DNA of 64,000 bases, from positions 930,001-994,000 of the forward strand of contig KV748193.1 of NCBI GenBank assembly GCA_001692895.1, read 5' to 3'. Position 1 is the first letter of the stretch; each line of letters opens with the position of its first letter. This stretch comes from Cenococcum geophilum 1.58 (lineage: Eukaryota; Ascomycota; Dothideomycetes; Gloniales; Gloniaceae). Both the position numbers and the translations under genes were made by a program. Shown piece after piece: positions 47,351 through 60,334 of this stretch. A model generated the notes under the pieces. It did no database searches. It was not told the DNA's origin and was given only the letters and a program-made list of their open reading frames with translations.

Positions 47351-48383
47351 GGTTACGTTTAAGTTAAATCTACTAGCTAAAATAAAGATCTACCCTATAT
47401 AGTATATTACGATGCTAGAGCCAGCATATAGGAATATTAAGCTACTAGTTTATAAAGTAGACACGTATAGAGGATAAAAGGAAGACGAATAGTAAATTTT
47501 AAAGATTATTAGTTATAAGGACATTAATAATAAAATATAGTACGAGGTTAAGTAGATAGGCTATACTAAGACTACCTAGGAGCCACTAAAGAATTTAGAG
47601 AATGCTATAGGAAAGGTACAGGAGTATCGGAAGAGATTAGGTTAGGCAGTATTAATAAAGAAGGATCGCTAAAAAAATAAGTCACCTAAGGGGGACCTAA
47701 GAAGAGTAGTTGCCGAGCTACTTAGATCTATTTCCTTCTTAGTAGGAAAAAAGCCTATTCTTTTATTATTAAGTTCCTATAAACCCTATTCTATAAGCTT
47801 CTACTTCTTAGAATAGACCTTCTTGCGAACCTTCTTAAGACGGATTAACTAAGTGGACGCCGTAAGATGAGACTTAAGGTCCTGTTGCTAAGCATCGGCA
47901 GCCTCCTGTTTAGTGTTACGGAAACGGCGTAACTCTATTAGAGTAATAGATAGCTTATTATCTAGCTATGCAGTAGCAGATTAAACATAAGACCCTAAGA
48001 CAAATTAATTAGGGAACTAAACAACTATTAAGAACAATAGGTCGCGTATATTTAGCATTAGAGATAGAGTAAACGTTATAGGACGAACGAATATTTGCTT
48101 TAGTATACTCCTCGCAAGAGGACGGTTATTAAGAGGACGGACTCGCTAACGTAATATAGACTAACCCCTTTTTCAAACAACGAGAATATGGAGATGGTAT
48201 AATCTTACTAAGCAATAGTATAGCGGCAATGGTGCGAATGCAACGAACGGTTAAAGAAGAAGAAGCTTTAGGTATAATAAGCAATAATATTAACCAAATT
48301 AATTAAATAGACATTATACCTCTAGTGGATAACTTAGAGATGTTAGGAATCTTTAAGGATAAAGATAAAGAGGAGGGAGATGG
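47351..48383 (+). pseudogene. Gypsy A1 chromodomain and C-terminal tail, part 3
   Basis: Resumes A1 after Copia C. The chromodomain (about 47500-47620) matches that of A2 at 40668-40815. The tail extends to the polypurine tract at 48365-48383 just before the 3' LTR. The tail is equivalent to A2 40830-41540 but with its own differences near 47800-48200. Confidence 0.8.
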
Positions 48384-48807
48384 TGTTACGGACGCTTTAA
48401 GTATAATATTATAACTACTTGGGGAAGAGTTAGAAGAAGCTAGTTGGTTAATTTAGGTATAGTTTAGGATAGAGCCAATAGAACTATATAATGAGGAATA
48501 GTAACTAAGATTATATAATATGATCTATAGAATCTATAGAATCTATATAATCTATAATAGAGTAAATGGAGTATATATATATTATATATAAGAAGGATTT
48601 TATAGAAGTACGGTTGTGTATTTAAGAACCCTTAGTCCCTACCTAGATAGTTCCTTCCTTGTAGTAATTCTTAGAATATAATTAGAGCTAATCTATTAGG
48701 CAACTACTCTACCAGTTATTATTACGTTGTTAACTTTAATTTATATCACCTACACACCTAGCCCAATAACGAGCCTATTGTAGTATCTGCTATAAGGTTC
48801 CGTTATA
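48384..48807 (+). repeat. 3' LTR of Gypsy A1
   Basis: 424 bp, TGTTACGGACG to TCCGTTATA, then the TATAT duplication. It shares the A1-type U3 block rather than the A2 type. Confidence 0.92.
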
Positions 48808-48812
48808 TATAT

Positions 48813-50862
48813 AAGTTCTATAGAGTTAACGGGTTCCTATAAGGGCTTAGTAAAGCCTCTCCATTTTATAAGGTATATATACTAGCGTTTCCGTTTATTA
48901 TACTTAATATTATTAATTCTTTTAATAAAGTACTTGTTCTTACTATCTACTTTAACTAGTAGGGGAGGGTCTTATATCTATTTAGGCAGGACGTCTAATA
49001 TAGGGGCAGTAGGGTAGAGGACTAATATATAGAATATAGGGTAGATTTTAACTGTATTAGGGAGTTTTAACTAGTAGGCGTAAGAGGAAACGACCTTCTT
49101 AACCTTATAATGGCTAGCGTTTTATATTTATATTTCTTATCTTTAGCCAAATAAAGTTACTAATTTAGTAAGCTAGTACTAGGGTTTGTTTTTTATTTGC
49201 TACGGCTTTATAAATAGATTAGGCCTATATTATTTTATTAATAAGGAACTGTTATAGTTTCTCCATCTTCTCTATAAATTTATTTGCTTTTATAACTTAT
49301 AAGGCGTATTAAATAGGGCAAGGGACATTACTAAAAGGTTTAAAACCTATTTATAGATGCTAGCTATAATTGGCTAAGAATAGGGAGACCTTTATAGTTT
49401 CTAAGACGGAGTTATTTATAATAAACTTAGTAAATATAAGCTAATTAATTTAGTTATTTTATAAATATAACGTATATATTTAGATATAATATTTTATTAT
49501 AGCGTTTATACGTTTTATTTAGCCGTCTATTTCTAGGTAATATATAGTAGACAGTAGTGCTTTAATATAGAGTTAGGTAGTTAGTTCTTTTTAAAATATA
49601 GAGATAAACTAGCTACCTTTATTAGAGATAATTGTTTTAGGGAGTCTATAAAGTTTTTATATATAATCTAGGAATAGTTAGGCAATAGTAAGCGTTAATA
49701 TATTAGGGTAGGCAATTAAGTATCTTATCTTAGATAGTTGATTTATAACTATTATAATACTTATACAGCCTTTACTTGCGGGGAGGTTAATAATAAAGTT
49801 AATTAAGATACCCTTTTATCTTTAGTCTGGAATAGGTAGTGGCTTTAGGAGGCCGTTATATGTCTTATACAAAGCTTTGGCTTATCGGTAGATATAGTAG
49901 CTAAAAATATACCTTCGTGTTATATTATATATATTCGGCCAGTAATACTCTTATTAGAGTAGCTCTAGGGTTTTTCCTTAGCCTAGGTAGCTGGCTACTA
50001 GTAGATTATATACGTGTTTAAGGAGCTTAAGCTTAAGTTTATTATAATTAGGGATAAGTAGGCGGTTCCAATAGTATAAGCGGTTTCCGTGAGTTTTATA
50101 TTTACTTAAAGAAATCCTTTTAGAGCGTCTAATGCCATCTTAGATTAGCTTAAGCGTCTCTTAGATAAACTCGTTATTTAGATATTTATTAATTATAATC
50201 TATTTAATTAATCGATTAGTTATTTCGAGGACGTGCACTGTAAGGTCTTTAGTAGAAGGATTAAATAGTTTAAGGCGAAGTAGGGTCTAGTTTTAGTAAA
50301 AGCGCGCTTTTTCTAGGGCTGGCGCGTCTTATAAGTATTAAGTTAGGGTATTAGGCTTTTAACCTTAAACGCCTAAGCAGTATATAATTAAGAATTGGAA
50401 ATAAAATAGATATTCTAACAAGTGGGCCTAATAATAACTTAGTTGTTTTATGGTCGTAAAGTACTATAGGTTGTTATAGTTGCTAAAGACCTTAATTAAA
50501 AATCCGGCGCCTTCTAGTTTAGGTCGCTATTGCTTAAAGTATCTAATAATGGCTAACAATTCTTCATCGTAGATCTCGTAATTATATTCAGTAGGGCTTA
50601 GTTGCTTTAAGAAGTATACTATAGGGTGTAATATTCCTTTTTTATTATTATATTAAGACAGAATGCCTATAGTAACGTAATCTAATAAGTCGGCTTTTAT
50701 AACACTTACTCGTTCTAGGTTAAAGTATTAAAGTATAAATATAGTAGTAAATATAACCTTTAGATAAGCAAAGGCCTTTTTATATTTCTTATTAAAGATA
50801 AAGGCTTTATCCTTTTAGGTTAGAGCTATAAGGGGTAATACTAGGGCAGAGAAGTTATTAAT
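48813..50862 (-). pseudogene. Gypsy D chromodomain, integrase and RNase H
   Basis: Minus-strand frames. A chromodomain at about 48820-48945 reads IYLIKWRGFTKP. Integrase follows near 49000-50150, and RNase H near 50250-50860. It joins the RT part at 54234 once element E is removed. Stops are frequent, as elsewhere. Confidence 0.78.
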
Positions 50863-51049
50863 TGTCACGGCATTGGCCTGACGCATACTGTCTTATACTG
50901 TCTCGTACTATTTCCTACTATTAGCTAGCCCACTACTAGTGCCTCGGCGGCCGGCCCTACTATTTATATATAATACCCCCTTTCTACCTTCTTCTCCTCT
51001 TTATACTATAACGTAGTTATTTAGTCTACTTTATTACAGCACTGTAACA
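50863..51049 (+). repeat. 5' LTR of element E
   Basis: 187 bp with a TATTTATATATAATA TATA region near 50970. Transition differences only from the right copy. Confidence 0.9.
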
Positions 51050-51079
51050 GTGTGTGGTATCTTTAATTTGCGCCCTATC

Positions 51080-53750
51080 GCGATCACTAATTCCCTATAC
51101 CCTAGCTAATTAACCTCCGCCCTAGAGTAATTGCGACCTATACGCGCCTCTACTAAAACTAATACGTCCCTAGTACAGTCCTAGAATAATCCTTAGTTTT
51201 TACCTAGCGCCTAAATAGGCGATATTAATAATACCGAAATAGCTAAAACCTAGAACCCCCACGATGTTTTTATAAACTTCTTTATATAAATATACCCTAA
51301 TATTGCGTGGATAATCTGCCGCTCCCTACTATACCTTAAGACCTTTAAGCCTAGCAAAGCTTACCTTACTCTTATTAACTATATTAACGAGTTCCTTAAT
51401 AATATTAAAGTAGAACTATAGTGTATATATAATACAAACACCGCTAATAAAAAAGCTAATAAAAACCTTAGTGCCCTTATTACTTCCTAGATAAAAACTA
51501 TTAACTCCTAAGTAAAGACTATTACCGTTCTAAAATAATTAACCCCTATAATAACGGTAGTAACCTAGTAGAAAAAACGGAGGTCTAAAGACCCGCTAAT
51601 ATTTAGCGGAAAAGGCACCCCGCTAGAATAATAAGCTAATTTTAAAACCTAGCACATTAAGATTAAGGGAGTCTTTAACTGTAACTAGGACTATTTTAAT
51701 ATAGTTTAGTCCTAGATCCTTTATATCTTAGATATACTAGAGGATAAGGCCTATAAGTTTATTAAGTAGGGCCTAGAGCTTATGCATAAGAACCCAAATA
51801 ATATATCTATATAGAAATAGCCCGCTAAGGAAGATATGCTTAAAGACCTTACTACTTACTACAAGGTCCTTAATATAACCTAGGTTATAAAGAATAAGCT
51901 TAATCATTTCCCCTAGGGCGAGTGTAATTATTAGTCCTAAAAGGGAGAGCTTAATAAGCTAATAGTCCGCGCTAAAAAGATAGATAAATAGAAGGTAGAC
52001 CTACTCTAAAAGTTTATCTCTCTAAAGATAAAAGAGCTAGTACTTAAACTTACCTATAAAATTAATAATAGCAACTATATAGGTTAGAGTAAGTAAATAG
52101 ATATATTCGCTAAGAACCTCGCGAACTATACACACTAAGCTAACCTTAAAAATAACACTCACTACTACCTACCTACTTAAGCCCCTACCCCTATATTAAC
52201 CTTAACCCTAGTAGTAACTAGAGAACCTATAAACCTTAATAAAACCTTAGATACGGAGTATAAGCGCCGCGTTAATAATAGAGTATACCTTACCTATAGC
52301 CTACCTAGCCACTAAAAGGACGCCTATAACCCTACTAAGATAGTAAACCCAGTCCTAATACTACCCTATTAATAACGTAAACTAATAACCGCGGACGCGG
52401 TAACTGTAGAGTTTATTATAAACGCGGCGACTATAAAGCCTATTATAGCCGCAGCAGATAACCCCCCCCTCTTTAACCCTATGGCTTAGTTACTCTAAAT
52501 AATGCCCTATATAGAAGCCTAACCCGTTAATAATACCTAGTATTAGTAACTCCGCGCTAGTAAATACAAACACGGCCACGTTATTAGCGAGGTATTATCT
52601 TCCTATACCCTAACTAAGACTAATACTAACACCGCTAGCTAGACAAACACTAGACCGCCCCGCTAAGACAGCTTTATACCCTAGTTATTAAAAGGTAAAC
52701 CCTTAGACTAAGTTACGTCTAAGGGTCTAAACTATATAAGGAGGAAGATAAGAAGATTAGGTCCCTATTACTAGATTAATTAATTCTTTCTATTAGTAAA
52801 CTGCTACTTAATCTTAGATTAGTAAATAGTAATTAGAAATTAATTCTTATTTAAACCTAACTCTCCCCACCACGTAACCTATACCCCTAAGTTTATATTA
52901 ATATAGTAAGCCTAGTGGACTCCGGTAGTACTATAATAGTATTTACTAATATAGAGTCTATTATAAGAAAGTATAACGTTATAACTAAGAAGCTACTAGC
53001 ACCTAGGCCACTATACCTTGTAGATAGTATCCTAACTTTGCTTATTACGGACTACTTTACTACCTAAATATTAATTGGCCTCTATACTAAAGCTATACTC
53101 TTTTTTATTACTAAACTCTTACCTACTACCCTAATTATCCTAGATATGCCTTAGCTTTAGAAGTATAAGCCCTGCCCTAGCTTTAGAAAGCTTAAGATCT
53201 GCTTTAACTTAAACTACTACTCTAGGCACTACCTTCCGTAGGGGATAACTAATAGTAGCAGGGACGCCCCGCGTAAATACTCGGCACTACTAAGCCTAGT
53301 GCCTAGGACTATATATAAATCCCTAATAATAAAAGATGTTCCTAATAAAGGGGAGCCTATATAGCTGTAAAGCAACAAAATAGTAAAAGACTAGACTACC
53401 CTAGCACTTAAGACTAAAATAATAGGCTAGCCAGCCCTACCGAGACTAAGGAAGAAGGTCCGCTTTATAATAAAGACAGATAATAACGGTAATATAGAAG
53501 ACAAATAGGAGTTTAAGAAAATTCTTAATATACATAACGAAGACCCCCAAGGCCTAACTTATAAGATTAAATAAAAATATTATAAGGATATAACCTAGTA
53601 GCCGGAAGAAGACCTAAAGGGTTATAAATAAGCTATACAGCGCTTTTATAAGTAATACCCTAAGAAGCTAGGACCCCCAGACTAGATATAAGATAAAGAA
53701 AAGCCATGCTAAGATTATGGCCGACCACTATATTAAAATTTGTGGTAGTT
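51080..53750 (+). pseudogene. Gag and aspartic protease of element E
   Basis: One plus frame can be followed through RIP stops for most of this span. It has a helical N-terminal part, then PLIFSGKGTPPE near 51590 at the start of a Gypsy-type capsid region. A Cys/Tyr-rich segment near 52397-52450 is a possible altered zinc knuckle. A retroviral-type protease with intact LVDSGST is at 52912-52932, and a MPQLQKY motif near 53145 is the usual second landmark of such proteases. After this comes a charged C-terminal region with no RT signature. The protease active-site triplet is one of the few catalytic motifs in the window not hit by RIP. Confidence 0.72.
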
Positions 53751-53873
53751 AAGATGTTATAAAACTTCAACCGGCGGTTAAAATTATTTAATTGGCCAGA
53801 TTCTTGCTAAGAAACGCTATATAGATTGATTTAGGTGGTGGTATAGAGTTCTGCTAACCTTACTTACTAAACT

Positions 53874-53920
53874 AACTAATTAGGATTTTCTATGCCCGGC
53901 ATAGAAAATCGCCATTAGCT
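53874..53920 (+). repeat. Hairpin element, copy 2 (3' end of element E)
   Basis: Perfect 11-bp arms GATTTTCTATG and CATAGAAAATC around CCCGG (53884-53910), with outer arms AACTAATTAG and GCCATTAGCT. It lies about 120 bases upstream of the 3' LTR. Confidence 0.8.
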
Positions 53921-54041
53921 TAGTTAAGGGCGGTAAGCGGAACTAATATCTTTACGGTAAAAAACAGACGACCCCGTATACTGCCTATTTTAAAGTTATC
54001 TATTTAGTTTAGGGACCAAACTATTTAAGGGAGAGGAGTAC

Positions 54042-54228
54042 TGTTACGGCACTAGCCTGACGCATACTGTCTTATACTGTCTTATACTATTTCCTATTAT
54101 TAGCTAGCCTACTACTAGTGCCTTAGCGGCTGGCCCTACTATTTATATACAATACCCCCTCTTTACCTTCTTCTCCTCTTTATACTATAACGTAGTTATT
54201 TAGTCTACTTTATTGCAGCACTGTGACA
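54042..54228 (+). repeat. 3' LTR of element E
   Basis: 187 bp, ending GCACTGTGACA, then TTAAT. Confidence 0.9.
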
Positions 54229-54233
54229 TTAAT

Positions 54234-57219
54234 AAACTATTAGTAGAAATTGGCAAATCCTATAAAGGCTCTTATATCCTTAACGTTCTTAGGTTCTTAT
54301 TAGTTTATAATCACTTCGACTTTTTTTTAGGTCTATTTATATGCCGTTTATAGAAATAAGAAGCCTAAGGTATAGGACTTCTATTTTATAGAATTTGTAT
54401 TTATTTATATTTAATTATAGACCAGCTCCTTATAGGGCTTATAAAATAAGATTAACGTATTTCCGGTATTCGGTTAGGTTATTACTATATATTAGGATAT
54501 CGTTAATATAAATAGTATAGAAGATATCTAGGTAGAAACGTAAGGTATTATTTACGTAATATTAAAACAAGCTTAGAGCGTTTGTAAGGCTAAAGGGTAT
54601 TACTAAGTACTTAAATAATCTATATTGGGTACAAAATACAGTAAGCTATTTATCTCCTTTTATAATATAAAGGCGGTTAAATATAGAGATAATATTAAGC
54701 TTTATATAGAAGCGAGCCTTACTTAATTAGTTTAGCGTCTCTTATATTAGCGAGATCGAATATCAGTTCTTAACGGTAACAGCGTTAAAAGCTTAGTAGT
54801 TTATATAGAAGCGTAGTCCGCTGCCTAGTTTTTTAATAAAGATTACTAGTGCGTCTATAGGTAAAGAGCTTACTCTAATAAATACTTTACTTAGGTTCTC
54901 GTCTAGGTACTTTTATAGTACTTAGAGTTTATTTTAGGACATCCTATATAGGGGTCCAAATCCGGGCTACTTCCCTCCTTTAAGTATAATCTTATAATTA
55001 TATGGTTAGTGTTCTAGTAGCTTATTAGCTTCCTTCCGTAAAAATACCTTTAGGTAGTTATAGTACTTTACTAGTACCTTTATAGCAGGGTTAGTATACT
55101 TCTTTAGTGCTAAGGCCTTCTTAATATTAGCTATAGTAACAGCGAAGATTATATATTTAGGTTTCTTAGCAAGTTATACTAACGAAGTAGCTCTAATTAT
55201 ACGGATATTTAGGGTGCTAAGCTTACTTAGATCGTCTATAGTTTCTTATTTAGGTTTAGGTTTAGTATTAGGTACGGAGTTAGTGTTAAATTCGGGTTTA
55301 GGTTCTTTAAGTAATCTTTTTATTATAGGGTACTAGTTCTTCTAGTAGTTTTATATACTAAGCTTAAGCTTCTACTTAGTTTAGGGTAGTGTGGTACTTA
55401 GTAATAACTTATAGAATTTAGTAGAATTCTCATATTAGTGGAATTTAGTAGAATTCCTGTACTAGTAGAATCTGGTAGATTCCTTAGGCGTAAAATAAAT
55501 ATTAGTAGAAATCTTAGGCTAGTAAATCTTAGTAGATTTCCTAGATTTTAGTTTAGGGTTAGAGTGGTATATTATAGAGCATTCTTACTTATAACGCGGG
55601 GCAGTAAATAGAAGCTTAAGGTTATCCTAATTAATAGTTACCTTATATAGCTTTATCTAGGGTTATTTAAGGATTACTAAGTAACCTAAGGTGGTAATAA
55701 AAGGCCTAATTAGTTCTTTGTGGTTTAGGTATTAGAGTCTTAGGTATACTATATAGGTAATTTAGCCTAAGACTGTGCGTTTACTATTAAATCTAAATAT
55801 ATTAATATGCCGGTTAAGGAGGGTTAAGGTAAAACCGTTATCTTATATAAAGATCTTATTAATAAATCCTATACCGCTAGCTCCTGTATTAATTAGGATT
55901 TAAGCATTAGCCTATTAACTATTCTACTAAAGACGGTAGTTAATAGTTATATTACGGTCCTAAGAGTTAGAGTTTATAACGTTAAATACGTTTAATAAGA
56001 TCCTATAGCAGAGCCATCTTAGAGAGTGATTTAGCTCTAAGACCTTTCTTTTAGAGGTAATTAGGGCGGGGTTCTTATAGGGCATTAGTTAAAGCTCCGT
56101 CCTTATAAATAGTACTTATTAGTTATTAAGCTAAAGCCAAATAAAGATTAAGGGCGGTAGCTAGAGGATCGGGGCAGTAGACTGCTAGCGTTAACTATTT
56201 ATAGATCTTTTTAAAAAGGGGCGGAGCAATAGTTAGAGAGGTAGGAGTTGCTTCTATATTTAAAGCAAAGGCCTAGCTTAGTGCGTTATTCTTATTTAAA
56301 GAACCCTAGTAGGGCGTATCCTAGGGTCCTAGTGTTAATATCTATAGCGTTAGGGTGCTTAAGCTAAGATAATAACTTAGTGGACGTTTATATGGTTATT
56401 ATATTATATTAAGGAGCGTATTTCGGTATTAGGTGTAGTATATCGTTATACTATTTATTAATAACATTTGCGTAGGCATTAAGGGCTTTTAGTAGGTCTA
56501 CGCTTATTAGGGAAGTTTTTAGTTTAGGGCTTAGGGATTTAACGAGGTTATTAATTAGTGCGGAGTCACTCTAGCCCATCCCCCCCACGCAACGGTTAAA
56601 TTCGGAGAAATATACTAGGAAGCCCTTTATTCCTTAAGCTATATAGTTTATCTTTCTCTAAGTAGTGGCTTAGCGGTTTAAGTTACCGTATATAGCTTTA
56701 AGAAGTACAACTAGGCTTTATACTAAGTTTAGCTAAAAAGGTTTAATAAAATTAGCTACCTCTTCTCTTAGTTAACTTAGGGTGTAATAAAGTTAGTTAG
56801 CTTTAGTTAGGTAATAGTTAACATTACTAGTTAGCTTATTTCTAAGCTAGTTTAGAAAGTTCTTATTATTTACTAATAAATACTAGGGGGTCTAGTAGTT
56901 ATTTGGATTATTATAGTATAGTAGTTAGCTTAGGGTGAGAGACTATTGCGGGTTTAGGGCTTACGTTCCGCGTATTTATCTTAGGAAATAGCGTCTAGTT
57001 TTAAGGTCCTAGCGTAGGCATCTTAAGAGTACGGACTTCTTTTTAAAGGCCCTTAATTAATTACTAGTATTATACTTCTTATTCGGCTTATTATTAATTT
57101 AAAATAGCTTAGTTTTATATAAAGGCGTCTATAAAAGACTTTTATATCCCTACTAATTGTTCTTAAAGTGCGGATATAATGCTAGCGGCCGTTATAGGAG
57201 TTTTGGATTCGTTCTGCAT
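54234..57219 (-). pseudogene. Gypsy D gag, protease and reverse transcriptase
   Basis: Start chosen at the ATG complementary to 57217-57219 (MQNESKTPITAAS). Gag occupies about 55950-57219. Protease lies in the 55200-55900 region and is not cleanly delimited. RT occupies about 54234-55000, with IYINDILIYS at about 54478-54510 (IDD changed to IND). The frame stops at the TTAAT site of element E and continues into RNase H at 50862. RIP stops are dense. Confidence 0.77.
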
Positions 57220-57253
57220 ATTAACAGTAATATAGGTAGTTAACGTAACGTAG

Positions 57254-57566
57254 TGTTACGGAGTAAGCATAAGCGATAATAATATATAGTAAAGTAGATA
57301 TTATTAAGCTATGTATATAAACTATATAATAAGATTAAGACGTTATATAAAGAGAAAAGGTAGGAAAATAGGGAAAAAGGGTATATATTATTAACTTAGT
57401 TGCTTAATTAATATATAAATAGAGTAAAATAGGATTTAGGTAGTGGTCCTAGTAGAACTTAGTAGGATTTAGTAAAACTTAGCGGAATATAGTAGAATAT
57501 AGCAGATTGCCGTCTTGTAGTTAGTCTCTAGTTGCTAAGTTAGTGGAAATAGGTAGACATGTATAA
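57254..57566 (-). repeat. 5' LTR of Gypsy D, left fragment
   Basis: Starts TGTTACGGAGTAAGC. It matches 23350 onward and is interrupted by the Harbinger element at the TAA target (57564-57566). The last 25 bases of the LTR are at 60594-60618. Confidence 0.9.
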
Positions 57567-58149
57567 GGGGTCGTTCGGTTACACCTCCGTTTCAATATAG
57601 AGGCTCCATATTGTAACCGAAATGGAGCTCAAATATGAATGTAAGGGTGTCGTTCGGTAAATATAACGACTTTTGAATATGGAGCTCCTCCATATCGGTA
57701 AGCGCGGCAAATTTACAAGCTATACTATATATAGTAGTTAAAATGGAGCTCTTAGCACCGTTTCAATATATAGCCTTAAGCTCCTGTTCCATATTCCATT
57801 TTAATATAGAGCCCTCGCATATACGCTAAAGTAATAACTTCTTATAATATGGCGACTCCACACGCCCTAATTGCGATACTATAGTTGCATTTATAAGCCT
57901 TATATAATATTATTATCTTAACCTTTATAATTGCAATGAGCTTATTTCCGGGCGGCGCTTGTACTTAGTATACTAATATATAGCAAGGAACAAGGTAGAT
58001 AACGTAACTACTCTACGGTTATAAGCAACAACTTATAAATATAACTCGTATAAAGCCTAAGGTGTTTAGGAAGCTTCTTAATTAATTATAACTATACGGC
58101 AACTTAAAGGACATAAAGCTTCTATCAGCGGCTAAGAAGCTAATAATAT

Positions 58150-59090
58150 TCCTGATAATATTTAGCAATAATTCGTTATATAGATTACTGAGTAAAGTAA
58201 CTCAACACTCATCTATAAGGATCCATTAGTGAGTATTTACCTACTAGCTAAACTTCTAGTACTAATTTACTGCCTTATTATAGAGCCATATATAAAGTCC
58301 TTCCTAGCCTTCTAAAACTACATAAGGAGGTCATTCGGCTTCCTCAGAACTTTACTCCAGAAGAGATTGCTAATAACCCCAAACGATATCCTTTCTTTAC
58401 TAATTATATTGGAGCTCTTAATAGTACTTATCTACCAGTCTTTATTAGAGGCGGGTATATAAGGCAAGCTCTATAGTATGGAAGGAAGGGAGGATTATTG
58501 CAAAACATTCTTATAGCTGTTAATTTTTAGATAAACTTCCTATACGTTCTAGCTGGTTGGGAAGGCTCTGCTTATAACTCTAGAGTCCTTAATTCATCAA
58601 AGGCTAAAAGATTTAAAGCCTTACCTGGTAGATACTACGTCGCAGATACTAGGTACTCTAACACGCCTATGACTTTAACCTACCGCGGTGTATAATATTA
58701 TCTTTATAAGCAGGCGTAGGCAAATATAAAGCCACAGAACGCAAAGAAGCTCTTTAATCTTCGACACTTGGCTCTAAGAAATATAGTAGAGCATACTATA
58801 GGCGTTTTTAAGAATTATTTCCGGTACTTTAAGGCCGGCAGGCATAGTCTCCCTTTAAGTACGTAGGTAGATATAGTGTACGCTTTAACTATAGTATATA
58901 ACTTCATAAATATAAATAATCCAGATAATCTAGGTTACGTTCCAAAGGTATAGGATAAGGTTATAGATAAGGAAGACGTAAGGCTTATAGAGGTAGAAAG
59001 CGATATAGTTATAAACCAAAGACGCAATAAGATCGCGGAGCTTATATAGTAGAGTTACTGCGAGGCAATTAGTAGGCCAATTAATTAAGA
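58150..59090 (+). pseudogene. Harbinger transposase (HARBI1-like, DDE_Tnp_4)
   Basis: A plus frame with few stops reads EVIRLPQNFTPEEIANNP near 58330 and GALNSTYLPV near 58410. VLAGWEGSAYNSRVLN follows near 58550, YYVADTRYSNTP near 58635 and LFNLRHLALRNIVEHTIGVF near 58755-58810. These are the landmarks of HARBI1-type transposases. The first catalytic Asp (normally GALDGTH) is Asn here; the second Asp and the Glu are present. The start is not clear because the N-terminal part is damaged. Inactive as it stands. Confidence 0.82.
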
Positions 59091-59206
59091 ATATACGGTA
59101 GATTTGGGTGTATTTACTATAGAAATTTATGTAGTTTCCCTCTACATATTGCTCTCCGATTGCCTATATAGTAAGGGGACCCAAAATCTCACCTTAAAGC
59201 TTGCTC

Positions 59207-60334
59207 CTACGCATCCTCCTTTCTATTAGCTAAAATATCGTTAATTAAGCTTCGCCGAAGCTCTATAACTCCAGCCGTCACAAGAAATAATCTAGCAGTA
59301 GACTCCGTCTCAAAAGCTTGTAAAACAGCTAGTTGCTCTACAGGATCTAGGTAACTAAACTTATAAATAAACTCTGCGGAGGCCTTCTCTTAAGGAGACT
59401 TCTGGGCCATTAGCTTTCTTATAGCCCTTATCTCTCTTATTACCTCCCCTACCGTCTCCTCTAGTGCCTCTGCAACTCGCCGTCTTCCTTACTAGCGCTT
59501 CGCATTAGATTTAGTAGCTCTAGCAGCTTACTTAATAGCCCGCTTCCGCATAGCTAGTAAAGAAGGTTAACTTAGCGTTAAGAAAGATCTAAAAGATCTA
59601 GGGCGCTTAGCTAAAGGTAAGCTTAATTAACTGCGTTTAATAGAGCTAAGAGCTAACTCTAACTCAGAGGTCTTATCTACTTCCTCCTTATCCTCCTCCT
59701 CATCTTCCTTATCCGCCAAACCTAACGCCTATAAGGCCACCGCTAAGAGAAGCTCGGTGTCTATATAGCTCTTAGTTGCTTCATTAATTGACCTTATATA
59801 ATCGCCTGTCGCTAGAATTCCGTTAAATAGCTCCTACAGTAGATTTAGGAAGGCAGGCGGCGTATCACAAAATTTCTTAGCGGCAGGATTGGCTTTCAAA
59901 TAGGCCTCTATAACTTCCTTACTAGTAATAGGCACGCCTTTGTCTTCGTTTTACCCCCAGCCAAAGAGGCCGCAGAGCTCCTTCCACAGCTTCTAATCCT
60001 TCTTATAGTTATCGTGCTTGCTCTTAATTTGCTTAACAGTAATAGGCTACTAGGTAATAACAAGCATACGATTAAGGGCAATCTTTTAGCCGTTAACTTT
60101 ATAGGAGCTATCTACGCGATATCCTTTCCAAACGGCCTCAACAAGGCCTTCTAACATCGCCTCCTCCATCTCGTCTGTCTATCTTAAACGCGTATATCTA
60201 TGCCCCGCGGGCGTTGCGGGCATCGCGGGCGTCGCGGGCGTCGCTGTAACTCTACTACGACTCGTACGGGAGGTGGGCGAAGATATAGGAAACGTCAATC
60301 GCAGAGAGGGCGTCGGCCGAGGAGGAGGCTCCAT
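59207..60334 (-). pseudogene. Myb/SANT-like accessory protein of Harbinger F
   Basis: Convergent to the transposase. Start set at the ATG complementary to 60332-60334 (MEPPPRPTPS). A Thr-Pro-Ala repeat follows, encoded by a GC-rich 9-bp repeat at 60206-60243. Then comes a Myb/SANT-like domain (EAMLEGLVEAVWKGYRV near 60110-60160, IKSKHDNYKKD near 60015, ELCGLFGWG near 59960). The C-terminal half is basic and then helical (LDPVEQLAVLQAFE near 59330), to a stop at 59207-59209. PIF/Harbinger elements need such a Myb-like partner for nuclear import and end recognition of the transposase. About eight in-frame stops, mostly TAG or TAA at Gln or Trp positions, show RIP damage. Confidence 0.75.
60206..60243. 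repeat. GC-rich 9-bp tandem repeat
   Basis: Four copies of a unit like GCGGGCGTC within the Myb-like gene, encoding Thr-Pro-Ala or Met-Pro-Ala on the minus strand. Confidence 0.8.

Larger units (their letters stand above)
23776..48807 (+). mobile_element. Gypsy chromovirus A1, host of B and C
   Basis: LTRs of 424 bp at 23776-24199 and 48384-48807; target duplication TATAT at 23771-23775 and 48808-48812. Its own length is about 7.86 kb. It opposes the orientation of D. Compared with A2 it lacks about 170 bases in the gag-protease spacer (present in A2 near 36300-36480). Coding relics lie at 24245-29495, 32310-32998 and 47351-48380. Confidence 0.93.
50863..54228 (+). mobile_element. Gag-protease-only LTR element E (non-autonomous)
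   Basis: Two 187-bp LTRs (50863-51049 and 54042-54228) run from TGT(C/T)ACGGCA to GCACTGT(A/G)ACA. The target duplication TTAAT is at 50858-50862 and 54229-54233. The polypurine tract AAGGGAGAGGAGTAC (54027-54041) fixes plus orientation. A TGGTATC string six bases inside the 5' LTR is a candidate primer-binding site. The 3.0-kb internal part has gag and protease but no RT or integrase. Confidence 0.9.
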
